NCBI GenBank assembly: GCA_964619675.1
Contig: CAZUEO010000031.1
Location: 1 to 26,534, forward strand
Direction: 5' to 3'
Origin: JAPLMW01 sp964619675
GTDB lineage: Bacteria > Planctomycetota > Phycisphaerae > Sedimentisphaerales > UBA12454
DNA: 26,534 bases
Numbering within the stretch: the stretch's first letter is position 1; each line of letters begins with the position of its first letter. Below, piece by piece: positions 14,637-22,034 of the stretch. The notes below the pieces were generated by a model. It searched no databases. It saw only the letters and a program-made list of their open reading frames with translations, and had not been told where the DNA came from. The position numbers and the translations under genes were made by a program.

Positions 14637-15584
14637 ATGACAGCTTCTAAAAAAGAAAAGCCAAAACATCTCGGCAGGGGACTGGAATCCCTGATAGGTC
14701 CTATAACAGATATTGGACAAGAAGACTCCAATACTATTCTGGGCGATGATGCGGTTAAGTTCAGTATTGACAAAGAGTTACAGAGAAATCTCATGGAAAT
14801 AAACCTTGATGACATAGACGCTAACCCATATCAGCCGAGGCAAAACTGGGATGTCCTGCAGCTTAAAGAGCTTTCTGATTCCATCAGAGAAAATGGCGTA
14901 ATCCAGCCAATAATAGTCAGGCCCAAGGGCAGCAGATTTGAGATTGTAGCAGGTGAGAGGAGGCTGCGGGCCGCTCAAATGGCAGAAATTAACAAGATAC
15001 CTGCGATGGTAAGGGCAACAGAAGATTCTGAAATGCTGGCGCTTGCCCTGGTGGAAAATATCCATCGGGCAGATTTGAATCCGATTGAGAAGGCAAAGGC
15101 ATATCAGAATTTTATGCAGACTTTCAGCCTGACACAGGAGCAGGCCGCTCAAAAACTCGGCCAGGACCGCTCGGTTGTGGCTAATTATATTCGCCTGCTC
15201 AATCTGCCTGCGGAGGTCAGGCAGATGCTTATGGACGGTTCTTTGGATATGGGGCACGCAAGGGCGATACTTGCACTGCCGACGGACGATTTGAGAAAGA
15301 GACTTGCCAATCGCGCGCTGGCAGGGCGGCTGAGTGTTCGCGAAGTGGAAAGGCTTGTCAGGCTTGCGTTGAGCGAGAAAGATGAGAAGAAACAAAAACA
15401 GATAGTTGAAAAGCCTGCACATATAAGAGACCTTGAAGAAAGAATCAGAAGCAGGCTCGGCACAATGGTAAAAATTCAGGCCCGTAAGAACGGGCAGCGG
15501 GGCAGGATAATAATTGAGTTTTATTCGCTTGATGAATTTGACAGTATCGCAGAAAAGCTCGGCGTAGCATCTGATTTGTCTTAA
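14637..15584 (+). CDS. parB: Chromosome-partitioning protein ParB
   Basis: The 315-residue protein has the full ParB layout. The N-terminal tail LGRGLESLIGP (12-22) is the part that usually stimulates ParA. The ParB/sulfiredoxin-like CTPase domain has ANPYQPRQNW (62-71) and GERRLRAAQMAEI (106-118). A helix-turn-helix region follows (about 163-190, LTQEQAAQKLGQDRSVVANYI), and the C-terminus is a dimerisation domain. It binds parS, two copies of which lie just upstream, and organises the origin region. The start ATG 14637 has AAAGGAAAGG in front. No parA is found anywhere in the window, whereas parA normally precedes parB in the same operon. Confidence 0.95.
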   Translation: MTASKKEKPKHLGRGLESLIGPITDIGQEDSNTILGDDAVKFSIDKELQRNLMEINLDDIDANPYQPRQNWDVLQLKELSDSIRENGVIQPIIVRPKGSRFEIVAGERRLRAAQMAEINKIPAMVRATEDSEMLALALVENIHRADLNPIEKAKAYQNFMQTFSLTQEQAAQKLGQDRSVVANYIRLLNLPAEVRQMLMDGSLDMGHARAILALPTDDLRKRLANRALAGRLSVREVERLVRLALSEKDEKKQKQIVEKPAHIRDLEERIRSRLGTMVKIQARKNGQRGRIIIEFYSLDEFDSIAEKLGVASDLS

Positions 15585-15753
15585 CAAAGATTAGAAATAA
15601 TTTTGCGGCAAAACAAACATCTATAGATTACAATTTCATAGCCGAGATTTTTTAAAAATTCTTGGGCGTCAAGTCCCGGCATTGCGTAAAATACAATATA
15701 AGGTAAATTATGCCAATCCCCGTGCAGCCGAGAAAAAAGAATTTTTTGTGCCA

Positions 15754-15781
15754 TTGACAAATTTTTAGCCCTCGTTAAAAT
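15754..15781 (+). promoter_or_regulatory. Sigma70-type promoter of xylA
   Basis: TTGACA at 15754-15759 and TAAAAT at 15776-15781 are separated by 16 bases, about 130 bases before the xylA start. Just downstream, an inverted repeat GGAA-TTG-TTCC (15798-15808) lies where transcription would start and could be a repressor site, but it is short. The rest of 15585-15913 shows nothing else. Confidence 0.6.
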
Positions 15782-15913
15782 ATTTGACTTGTTATAGGGA
15801 ATTGTTCCTAAGCGTTTAGAAAAAAGATAATTACTGTCGTTTTTGTCTCGATGGGCTTCCTTTATAGGCTTTTCGCTTTAATAGGATTTGGCTCTTTCGA
15901 GAAAGGAGTTGTC

Positions 15914-17224
15914 ATGAAAGCGTTTTTTCCGAAGGTAAAGAAAATAAAGTACGAAGGGCCGAAGTCAAAGAATCCGCTGGCCTTTAAACACTATGACGCC
16001 AAACAAAAAATACTCGGCAAGACGATGGGAGACCATCTTCGATTTGCGGTTTGCTATTGGCACACATTAAAAGGGCTCGGCAGCGACCAGTTTGGCGCAA
16101 GTTCCATTATCCGCAATTATAACCAGTATGATGACCCGATGGAGGTCGCTGAAGCGACGATGTATGCGGCGTTTGAGTTCTTCAGCAAATTAGGTGTAAA
16201 GTTCTGGTGCTTTCACGACAGAGACATTGCTCCGGAGGGAAAGAATCTTGCCGAGACAAATAAAAATCTCGATAAGATTGTGGCTTTGGCAAAGAAGCTT
16301 CAGAGAGATACCGGTATAAAGCCGTTATGGGGCACGGCAAATCTGTTCAGCAACAGGAGATTTCTGGCAGGGGCGGGGACAAATCCATCGCCTGACGTTT
16401 TTGCTTACGCGGCAGCCCAGGTTAAAAAGGCTCTTGAGATTACGAGGGAATTAGGCGGGTCGGGCTACGTTTTCTGGGGCGGCAGGGAAGGTTATGATAT
16501 GCTCCTCAATACGGATATGAAACGCGAGCTGGACCACCTGGCAAAATTTATGCACATGGCGATTGATCATAAAAAGAAAATAGGGCTCAAAGGGCCGTTC
16601 TATATCGAGCCGAAGCCAAAGGAGCCGACAAAACATCAGTATGACTTCGATGCGGGAAATTGCCTTGCGTTTTTGCAGAAGTACAACCTTTTAAAATATT
16701 TCAAGCTGAACATTGAGGCCAATCACGCAACGCTGGCAGGGCACAGCTTTCAACACGAACTTCAGTTCAGCGTTGATAATGGTATTCTCGGTTCGGTTGA
16801 CGCCAACAGGGGCGATTTGCTTTTAGGCTGGGACACAGACCAGTTCCCGACGGATATTTATGAAACAGCCCTTGCGATGTACATAATTTTGAACGGCGGC
16901 GGATTTAAGACAGGCGGCCTGAACTTTGATGCTCACGTCCGCAGGCAGTCAATTATGCCGGAAGATTTGTTCTATGCACATATCGGGTCGATGGACGCGT
17001 TTGCAAGAGGTCTTAAAATTGCAGCGCGGATGATTAAGGACGGCAAATTTAAGAGAAATCTAAAGGCTCGCTACGGCGGCTGGGACAAGGGCATCGGCAG
17101 AACAATCGAGAAGGGCAAAACAAGCCTTGGACAATTAGAGCAGTACACGCTTAGAAAAGGCGAGCCGAAGCTGCAAAGCGGCAGGCAGGAGCTGCTGGAG
17201 AATATACTGAACGAATACATATAG
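15914..17224 (+). CDS. xylA: Xylose isomerase
   Basis: The 436-residue protein is a full-length class II xylose isomerase, which converts D-xylose to D-xylulose (and glucose to fructose) using two divalent metals. The catalytic His101 and Asp104 are in FWCFHDRDIAPEG, at the positions typical of the family. Other landmarks are IEPKPKEPTKHQYD, with the metal-binding Glu and Lys, NIEANHATLAGHSFQHEL, GSVDANRGD and NFDAHVRRQS. The start is ATG 15914, 5 bases after AAAGGAG; the frame extends further up to 15851 but without a ribosome site. No xylulokinase or transporter is adjacent, so it is a single-gene unit with its own promoter and terminator. Confidence 0.96.
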   Translation: MKAFFPKVKKIKYEGPKSKNPLAFKHYDAKQKILGKTMGDHLRFAVCYWHTLKGLGSDQFGASSIIRNYNQYDDPMEVAEATMYAAFEFFSKLGVKFWCFHDRDIAPEGKNLAETNKNLDKIVALAKKLQRDTGIKPLWGTANLFSNRRFLAGAGTNPSPDVFAYAAAQVKKALEITRELGGSGYVFWGGREGYDMLLNTDMKRELDHLAKFMHMAIDHKKKIGLKGPFYIEPKPKEPTKHQYDFDAGNCLAFLQKYNLLKYFKLNIEANHATLAGHSFQHELQFSVDNGILGSVDANRGDLLLGWDTDQFPTDIYETALAMYIILNGGGFKTGGLNFDAHVRRQSIMPEDLFYAHIGSMDAFARGLKIAARMIKDGKFKRNLKARYGGWDKGIGRTIEKGKTSLGQLEQYTLRKGEPKLQSGRQELLENILNEYI

Positions 17225-17250
17225 CCACAAAGGCACCAAGACACAAAGAA
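17222..17250. repeat. Dispersed short repeat, copy 2
   Basis: TAGCCACAAA followed by GGCACCAAGACACAAAGAA repeats the unit at 14501-14530 with a few changes. It begins in the xylA stop codon and ends before the terminator hairpin. Confidence 0.6.
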
Positions 17251-17266
17251 TGGAAAGAATTTTATG

Positions 17267-17297
17267 AAAGGCCGGTTGAGAAACCGGCCTTTTTTTA
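17267..17297 (+). terminator. Rho-independent terminator of xylA
   Basis: A perfect 11-bp stem AAAGGCCGGTT / AACCGGCCTTT (17267-17277, 17282-17292) with GAGA tetraloop runs straight into a T8 tract. Confidence 0.93.
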
Positions 17298-17372
17298 TTG
17301 GTTTTAGGGTAAAATATCATTTTCTTCAGACTAAAAAGGCTGGTTGTGTGTCATAATAGTGACGGTCGTCAT

Positions 17373-17394
17373 CCTTCTGCAGGCTCAGGACAGG
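17373..17394. repeat. Possible copy of a common intergenic repeat
   Basis: The words CCTTCTGCAGG and CTCAGGACAGG resemble a short repeat (CCTTCGACAAGCTCAGGACAGG type) found in intergenic regions of many bacterial genomes. Only one copy is present here, so this is a resemblance from memory. Confidence 0.3.
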
Positions 17395-17420
17395 GTTTCG
17401 AAACTTATAGGTAATTGCCA

Positions 17421-17963
17421 ATGTTTGAAGACAAATGGCTACTTTGGAAACTAAAGCAGGGCAGCAGTGCGGCTCTTTGCCAAATCTATGAAAAGTATAA
17501 AAATACTCTGCTGGGTTTGGCTATCGCTCTTTCAAATGATAAAACAATTGCGGAAGATATCGTACACGACGTTTTCGTCTCATTTGCGCAATCAGTAAAT
17601 AAACTTCAGCTGCGGGAAAGTCTGAAAAGTTACTTGTCAACGTCTGTTGCCAATCGTGTGCGTAATTCAGGCAGAGACAAAATCAAGCCGGCGGTGGATG
17701 TAGATACAATAGATATTGCCGGCCGTGATTGTGATTGTCCTGACCGGCTGGCAATATCAAAAGAACAAGCGCGGCAAATAAATCTTGCTTTGACTCGACT
17801 TCCTTACGAGCAGCAGGAGGTAATAATCCTGCACCTGCAAGGCGGATTAAAGTTTAAAGAGATAGCCAAATCGCAGGATATTTCGGTTAATACTGTTTTG
17901 AGCCGGTATCGGTATGGCATAGACAAACTGCGGTCAACATTAAATGGAGAGATTAAAAAATGA
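17421..17963 (+). CDS. ECF-type RNA polymerase sigma factor
   Basis: The 180-residue protein has the two-domain extracytoplasmic-function sigma layout. Sigma-2 is at about 20-90, with AEDIVHDVFVSFAQS as the core-binding region 2.2 and SYLSTSVANRVRNSGRD as region 2.4. Sigma-4 is at about 115-178, with LPYEQQEVIILHLQGGLKFKEIAKSQDISVNTVLSRYRYGIDKLR, the -35 reading helix-turn-helix. The start is ATG 17421; a TTG two codons earlier is less likely. Its stop overlaps the next gene's start as ATGA, so the two are translated together, which suggests that the membrane protein behind it is its anti-sigma factor. No nearby target promoter is identified. Confidence 0.9.
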   Translation: MFEDKWLLWKLKQGSSAALCQIYEKYKNTLLGLAIALSNDKTIAEDIVHDVFVSFAQSVNKLQLRESLKSYLSTSVANRVRNSGRDKIKPAVDVDTIDIAGRDCDCPDRLAISKEQARQINLALTRLPYEQQEVIILHLQGGLKFKEIAKSQDISVNTVLSRYRYGIDKLRSTLNGEIKK

Positions 17964-18949
17964 GTACTGCAGAAAATATAGAAAAGTTGATTAAAGAGTT
18001 TTTTAGAACAAAAAAATCATCTGCTGCCGTCTCGCCTCAGATGGACGAAAAAGTTCTCGATGATGCATTGGCGGCGTATGAAAAATCAAGAATAAACACG
18101 TCGGCTCAATTACAGCCGAGTATATGGAGAATAATTATGAAAAGCAAAACAACAAAATATTCAGCAGCGGCGGTAATCGTCCTTGCAATGGCATTAGTTA
18201 TACTTAGCCCGTTCGGCAGCCCAAGACATTACAATGTGCTTCTTGCGAACACGCAGGAGAGAATCACGGAGACCGATACTATGGTTTATCGGGGCCAAAA
18301 GATTTTTACATGCGCGGATGACCCGAACATATCGTTCAAATTCGACACCGTCAAGTATATGTCAAAAGTTTACGGCCATACGGAGGAAGGGTATATAGGC
18401 GACCAGCTCGCATATCGCATCACTTTCAATCTGCCCAGGAAACAGAGTATTGTAGTTCTGCCGTTTTCGCAGAAATGTCTGAGATTTCCCTGCACGCGAA
18501 TGCAGCTCAAAATACTTGAAAAACTGAATCCTGCGGGCATCATTGACCTTTTGCTGCAGAATGGCTATAAGGAATTGGGAGCCGGCAATATTGATGGAAT
18601 TGAGGCAAAAGGTTTTGAATTGCAGGATGTAAAATCTATCGCGGGTATTCTGCCGAAGTTTCTGTTAGACCTCCAGCAAGGCAAGGGGGTTGTTTGGGTC
18701 GGGACCAAAGAGCTTTTGCCGATTAAAATGGAAGGAGATATGATTATAGGCAGATGTTTCGGTACGGGGTTTACTGAGCTGCGTGTGCAGGAGTTCTGCG
18801 TTCTGGAGAATTACAATATTGAGCTTGATGAGAATATATTCAACGCCGATATACCAGAAGGTTACACGGAAATTAAAATCACTGATTTTATTCCCATTAA
18901 GGCCGGTCTTGCCGGTGCGGGTTTTAGCATATTTCCTGTCGGTACATAG
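17960..18949 (+). CDS. Single-pass membrane protein, putative anti-sigma factor with extracytoplasmic beta-rich domain
   Basis: This 329-residue protein has a cytoplasmic N-terminus of about 65 residues (SPQMDEKVLDDALAAYEKSR), one membrane helix (about 67-84, YSAAAVIVLAMALVILSPF) and a large outer domain. The outer domain ends in NYNIELDENIFNADIPEGYTEI, a pattern seen in LolA/LolB-like outer-membrane lipoprotein-sorting folds and related sensor domains. The overlap with the sigma gene by four bases and the inside-TM-outside layout fit an anti-sigma factor. There is no classical zinc-binding HxxxCxxC anti-sigma motif, so this is an inference. The same layout recurs in the 19668-20543 protein. 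A terminator lies 84 bases downstream. Confidence 0.65.
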   Translation: MSTAENIEKLIKEFFRTKKSSAAVSPQMDEKVLDDALAAYEKSRINTSAQLQPSIWRIIMKSKTTKYSAAAVIVLAMALVILSPFGSPRHYNVLLANTQERITETDTMVYRGQKIFTCADDPNISFKFDTVKYMSKVYGHTEEGYIGDQLAYRITFNLPRKQSIVVLPFSQKCLRFPCTRMQLKILEKLNPAGIIDLLLQNGYKELGAGNIDGIEAKGFELQDVKSIAGILPKFLLDLQQGKGVVWVGTKELLPIKMEGDMIIGRCFGTGFTELRVQEFCVLENYNIELDENIFNADIPEGYTEIKITDFIPIKAGLAGAGFSIFPVGT

Positions 18950-19033
18950 TCCTGCTGGCAGGAAAGAAGCTGCATAGTCGCGGAACCTTGTCCAAAGAAA
19001 AAAGATAAATATATAAGTAAAGACCTTAGTTCT

Positions 19034-19072
19034 AAAACGCTGCTTGGTTTAATACCCGGCAGCGTTTTTTTA
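19034..19072 (+). terminator. Rho-independent terminator after the first ECF operon
   Basis: The stem AAAACGCTGC / GCAGCGTTTT (19034-19043, 19059-19068) has a 15-base loop and is followed by a long T-rich run. The sequence from 18950 to 19147 holds nothing else I can name. Confidence 0.8.
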
Positions 19073-19147
19073 TTTTTTTAGTAATAAAAAGGGCATCTGT
19101 GCGACTATGATAGTGTTCTGATGTTCAGGCAGTTTTGGAGAAATTGA

Positions 19148-19678
19148 GTGCAGAATTGGCAATCGATTGTAAATAAGCACGGGCCGATGGTGTGGAAAAT
19201 CGCATACAGGCTGCTGGCGGACTATCATGACACGCAGGACTGCTTTCAGGAAACATTTGTTGCAGCATTGGAATTATCCAGAAGCGAACCGGTGCGGGAT
19301 TTCAAGGCCTTGCTTGCGAAAATAGCCAACTTGCGTGCCATCGACAGGCTTCGCAAGCGGTACCATTGCGACCAGAACAATAGTGTTGACATTGACACTT
19401 TCGCCAGCGGCAGACCGGGCCCGGATGAGCATATGCACTCAATAGAATTAGTTCAGCAATTGCGGCGGGCAATTGCGCAAATTCCAAAAAAAGAGGCGGA
19501 AATTTTCTGCCTTAGATTTCTAAGCGACCTGAGTTATCGTCAGATAGCCAAAATGACAGGACTTAACAGCAATGCGGTTGGGGTTATGCTTCACAGAACT
19601 AAACAGCAACTGCGGGAAATTCTCGAACGACAGGAAAAAATTTCTGAAAGAAAAGCGAGATATAACAATGAAAGCTGA
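19148..19678 (+). CDS. ECF-type RNA polymerase sigma factor (second copy)
   Basis: The 176-residue protein starts with GTG 19148, 7 bases behind GGAG (19137-19140). Sigma-2 contains DYHDTQDCFQETFVAALE (region 2.2) and LLAKIANLRAIDRLRKRY (region 2.4). Sigma-4 contains IPKKEAEIFCLRFLSDLSYRQIAKMTGLNSNAVGVMLHRTKQQLRE. It is only distantly similar to the sigma factor at 17421, so this is not a recent duplication. Its last 11 bases overlap the start of the next gene. As with the first module, the partner membrane protein is the probable regulator. Confidence 0.9.
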   Translation: MQNWQSIVNKHGPMVWKIAYRLLADYHDTQDCFQETFVAALELSRSEPVRDFKALLAKIANLRAIDRLRKRYHCDQNNSVDIDTFASGRPGPDEHMHSIELVQQLRRAIAQIPKKEAEIFCLRFLSDLSYRQIAKMTGLNSNAVGVMLHRTKQQLREILERQEKISERKARYNNES

Positions 19679-20543
19679 AAAAGATATATTGGAAAAGTCA
19701 ATTAAAGCTCTCAAAAACTGTCCTTTTCCCAGCGGTCCCGACCGGCAAACGATAGATTCAACGATCGCGGCTTTGGCGAAAGCATCAGGTCGAACTTGTG
19801 AAACACTGCACAAAAAGAAAACGATTATGGAAAGGATGAAATTTATGAAAACATACACAAAATTAGCTGTTGCGGCGGCATTACTTATCGCTGCTGTAAT
19901 ATCGATAACGTTTTTAGACAAATCAGCCACACCTGCCTATGCAATCGAACAAACAATCGAAGCAATGCATTCTGTTCGTTCGATTCACGCGTTTTGCACC
20001 GATTGGGATAATAGCAAGGGCGAAACCTGGGTCCAGACAAATCCTGAGACAGGTGAGGAAGAATATTACTATGCAGACCAAGGCAATCTTTTGATTGTAG
20101 GAACTCCTCAGGCAACCTATTACTACTACAAAGATGAAAATCTTGTGAGAATTCGAAATGAATATATGCCGGCATCCGAAGTGCGTTTTTCCCGGTTTTT
20201 TGAAGATTTGGTCGGATGGACACAGCAACACCACGGCGAGCTTCGCTTCTATTCCCAATTTGCTGAAGATTTCCAAAAAGAAGTAATTGTGGTTCAAGGG
20301 TCTATTCCCACTCAAGGAGATATTGGTGAAAAGGAGTTCATTTTCCGCGTTGACCCTCAGACAAAATTGCCGATTAGTATGGAAATGCTCAAATGTGGGC
20401 CCGGCCAGGGGGTCAAGAGCGTCGATAGCCTGGAATACAATGCACCTATACCGGAAGGAATATTTGAATTTGAAATACCAGGTGGGGCCAAGGTGGTTTA
20501 TGAGGCTGAGAACGAGTCTCATGGGCAAGTAGATCCAGATTAG
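19668..20543 (+). CDS. Single-pass membrane protein, putative anti-sigma factor (second module)
   Basis: The 291-residue protein begins at ATG 19668 inside the end of the sigma gene. It has a cytoplasmic part of about 64 residues (FPSGPDRQTIDSTIAALAK), one membrane helix (65-83, KLAVAAALLIAAVISITFL) and an extracytoplasmic domain. The outer domain starts with AIEQTIEAMHSVRSIHAF and continues with Tyr-rich strands (EEEYYYADQGN, ATYYYYKDENLVRI); it ends with NAPIPEGIFEFEIPGGAKVV. This repeats the layout of the 17960-18949 protein and recalls LolA-like sorting-protein folds. The role as anti-sigma factor is inferred from gene overlap and topology. A strong terminator follows. Confidence 0.65.
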   Translation: MKAEKDILEKSIKALKNCPFPSGPDRQTIDSTIAALAKASGRTCETLHKKKTIMERMKFMKTYTKLAVAAALLIAAVISITFLDKSATPAYAIEQTIEAMHSVRSIHAFCTDWDNSKGETWVQTNPETGEEEYYYADQGNLLIVGTPQATYYYYKDENLVRIRNEYMPASEVRFSRFFEDLVGWTQQHHGELRFYSQFAEDFQKEVIVVQGSIPTQGDIGEKEFIFRVDPQTKLPISMEMLKCGPGQGVKSVDSLEYNAPIPEGIFEFEIPGGAKVVYEAENESHGQVDPD

Positions 20544-20571
20544 AGATGTCAACATCGAGTTCGACTTAAAG

Positions 20572-20614
20572 AAGAGCTGCCAGGCAAGTTACCTGGCAGC
20601 TCTTTTATTTTTTT
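20572..20614 (+). terminator. Rho-independent terminator of the second ECF operon
   Basis: The 11-bp stem GAGCTGCCAGG / CCTGGCAGCTC (20574-20584, 20592-20602), extended by A-T pairs, has loop CAAGTTA and is followed by TTTTATTTTTTT. Confidence 0.95.
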
Positions 20615-20686
20615 GCCGCAAAAAATCGGCCTTTTTTCTTGGTTTTTGAGGCAAAAACGAGGATTTTTAAAAAATTTTCAAAAAAA

Positions 20687-20746
20687 TGTAAGATTTACTT
20701 GACATTATGTAAGGTATAGCTTACATATTGTAATATATAAGTTACA
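20687..20746. promoter_or_regulatory. Triple tandem operator over the promoter of the membrane-protein/XRE operon
   Basis: Three 18-bp inverted repeats of form TGTAA-N8-TTACA lie head to tail, each 21 bases from the next: TGTAAGATTTACTTGACA (20687-20704, one mismatch in the right arm), TGTAAGGTATAGCTTACA (20708-20725) and TGTAATATATAAGTTACA (20729-20746). A -35-like TTGACA (20699-20704) is embedded in the first; the -10 is not clear but must fall in the second or third. The nearest gene encodes a membrane protein (start 20796), and the operon ends with an XRE repressor, the natural candidate to bind here. Confidence 0.75.
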
Positions 20747-20795
20747 TTGAATCTGTTTTAAGGGTTACTGTTAGTTCTCTATGGGAGAAACAAAA

Positions 20796-21233
20796 ATGAA
20801 TAGGTGGCAAAAAATCGCTTGGTACAATATTTTTGTAATAATATTCGCCTTTATTCTTACCGGTGTCTGCGTTGGTGTTTTAACAATAAAACACGGCATG
20901 CCAAAGGCCTTAGATGGGTTAAGTATGTTCGGTACTTTAGGATTATTAGGTCTTTCAGGCTTAATCTTTAAGAAAAGGAAACACCAGGTAGAATTAGATG
21001 AACGTGACAGGCTCATCTTTTACAAGTCGATCCAGATAACTTTTGCAGTATTTTGGCCTTTATTTACCGCCGCCTGTATAGTTCCGTGGTTTATCATTGG
21101 ACCAAACAAGCTTATTTCAAGCATCGTGCTTCCTATAATGTTAGGAGCAATTGGAATTACACTTATTATTGTGCAATCCATAGCAACTCTTGTCCAATAC
21201 GGCTGGAAGGAAAAGGAGAAAAATAATGAATAA
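20796..21233 (+). CDS. Four-helix membrane protein, DUF2178-like (first of a pair)
   Basis: The 145-residue protein has four predicted membrane helices (about 11-30, 42-59, 80-100, 110-134) and a cytoplasmic loop with the DERD motif (68-71, in HQVELDERDRLIFYKS). This resembles the DER motif loop of DUF2178-type small membrane proteins, which are often linked to small XRE regulators; function is unknown. The start is ATG 20796 because GGAG (20784-20787) is 8 bases upstream, and the resulting N-terminus MNRWQKIAWY matches that of the next gene (MNKTQKAAWY); ATG 20781 is less likely. It overlaps the next gene by 8 bases. Confidence 0.75.
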   Translation: MNRWQKIAWYNIFVIIFAFILTGVCVGVLTIKHGMPKALDGLSMFGTLGLLGLSGLIFKKRKHQVELDERDRLIFYKSIQITFAVFWPLFTAACIVPWFIIGPNKLISSIVLPIMLGAIGITLIIVQSIATLVQYGWKEKEKNNE

Positions 21234-21669
21234 GACGCAAAAAGCAGCATGGTATTCTCTGGCTTGCTTTACAATATTACTGGGTCTTGTTGTATGGTGG
21301 ACAGTGCAATTATTTGTGATGAAAGAACGGCCGGGCTGGGTTTCCTCCAGATATATTGCAATGCTCGGATATTTAGCTGTGCTGACGAGCGGCTGGTGGT
21401 TACGGAGGAAACAAAGCAAGCATGAGCCAGATGCCGATGAACGTGACAAAATGATTAAGAAGAAAGCACTGGCTGCAGCCACAATATCGCTCGTGCTAAT
21501 TGTCGCCGGCCTGCTTTTGTATATGTACATCGTATTTGGCCCGGATTATTCGGTTCCTGTCTGGGCTTTAGTGATATTCAGTTTTGGCATAGGATATTTG
21601 GTGCTGGCGGTCTATTCGGTTGCCGTGTTGTTCCAGTATGGCCGGAGAGGCGGAGATGGCGAAAAGTAA
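21226..21669 (+). CDS. Four-helix membrane protein, DUF2178-like (second of a pair)
   Basis: The 147-residue protein is a diverged paralogue of the preceding one. It has the same length and the same N-terminus (MNKTQKAAWYS), four helices (about 11-30, 44-60, 82-104, 112-136), the DERD loop (71-74, in EPDADERDKMIKKKA) and the same end of the last helix (VAVLFQYG versus IATLVQYG). It may form a heteromer with its partner. The ribosome site AAGGAG is in the end of the first gene, and ATGAATAA joins start and stop. Its own end overlaps the XRE gene by 14 bases, so all three are translationally coupled. Confidence 0.75.
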   Translation: MNKTQKAAWYSLACFTILLGLVVWWTVQLFVMKERPGWVSSRYIAMLGYLAVLTSGWWLRRKQSKHEPDADERDKMIKKKALAAATISLVLIVAGLLLYMYIVFGPDYSVPVWALVIFSFGIGYLVLAVYSVAVLFQYGRRGGDGEK

Positions 21670-21868
21670 AATTAAAAATAATATTCGCCAGTTTCGATTT
21701 GAGAGCAATCAGATGACCCAGGCCCAGCTTGCTGATAAGGCCGGCGTTACAAGGCAAACAATCATCGCGATAGAAGCCCGGCAGTATTTACCTTCGCTGG
21801 AACTGGCTATCCGAATCGCAAAAATATTCGGTAAAAAGGTTGATGATGTATTTGAATATGAAGAATAA
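21656..21868 (+). CDS. Small XRE-family repressor (Cro/CI helix-turn-helix, YozG-like)
   Basis: The 70-residue protein is almost only a helix-turn-helix domain: MTQAQLADKAGVTRQTIIAIEARQY (20-44) is the classic XRE motif, and SLELAIRIAKIFGKKVDDVFEYEE is the usual end of the YozG/Cro-like group. Such proteins bind short palindromes as dimers. It is the last gene of a coupled three-gene operon, so binding to the three TGTAA-N8-TTACA operators at 20687-20746 and repression of its own operon is the likely mode of action. The start ATG 21656 follows GGAGAGG. The signal that relieves repression is unknown, perhaps something sensed by the two membrane proteins. Confidence 0.9.
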   Translation: MAKSKIKNNIRQFRFESNQMTQAQLADKAGVTRQTIIAIEARQYLPSLELAIRIAKIFGKKVDDVFEYEE

Positions 21869-22034
21869 CCAGATTGGAATTATTATTTTCAGGTCGATTT
21901 TTGAGCTGAAAGGGGCCTTTTCAAAAAATCTTCAAAATAAGGATAAAACCGTAACAAATCGGTAACACGCTTTTGTTATGGATATAACCGTCGAAAGTTG
22001 GTAATATATATTAACTTGTTTAAGGAGAATCAAA

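Noticed and set aside
21898..21927. Palindromic stretch after the XRE gene as terminator
   Set aside because: The arms TTTTTG/CAAAAA and AAAGG/CCTTT are interrupted by unequal bulges and no T run follows; too weak to call.
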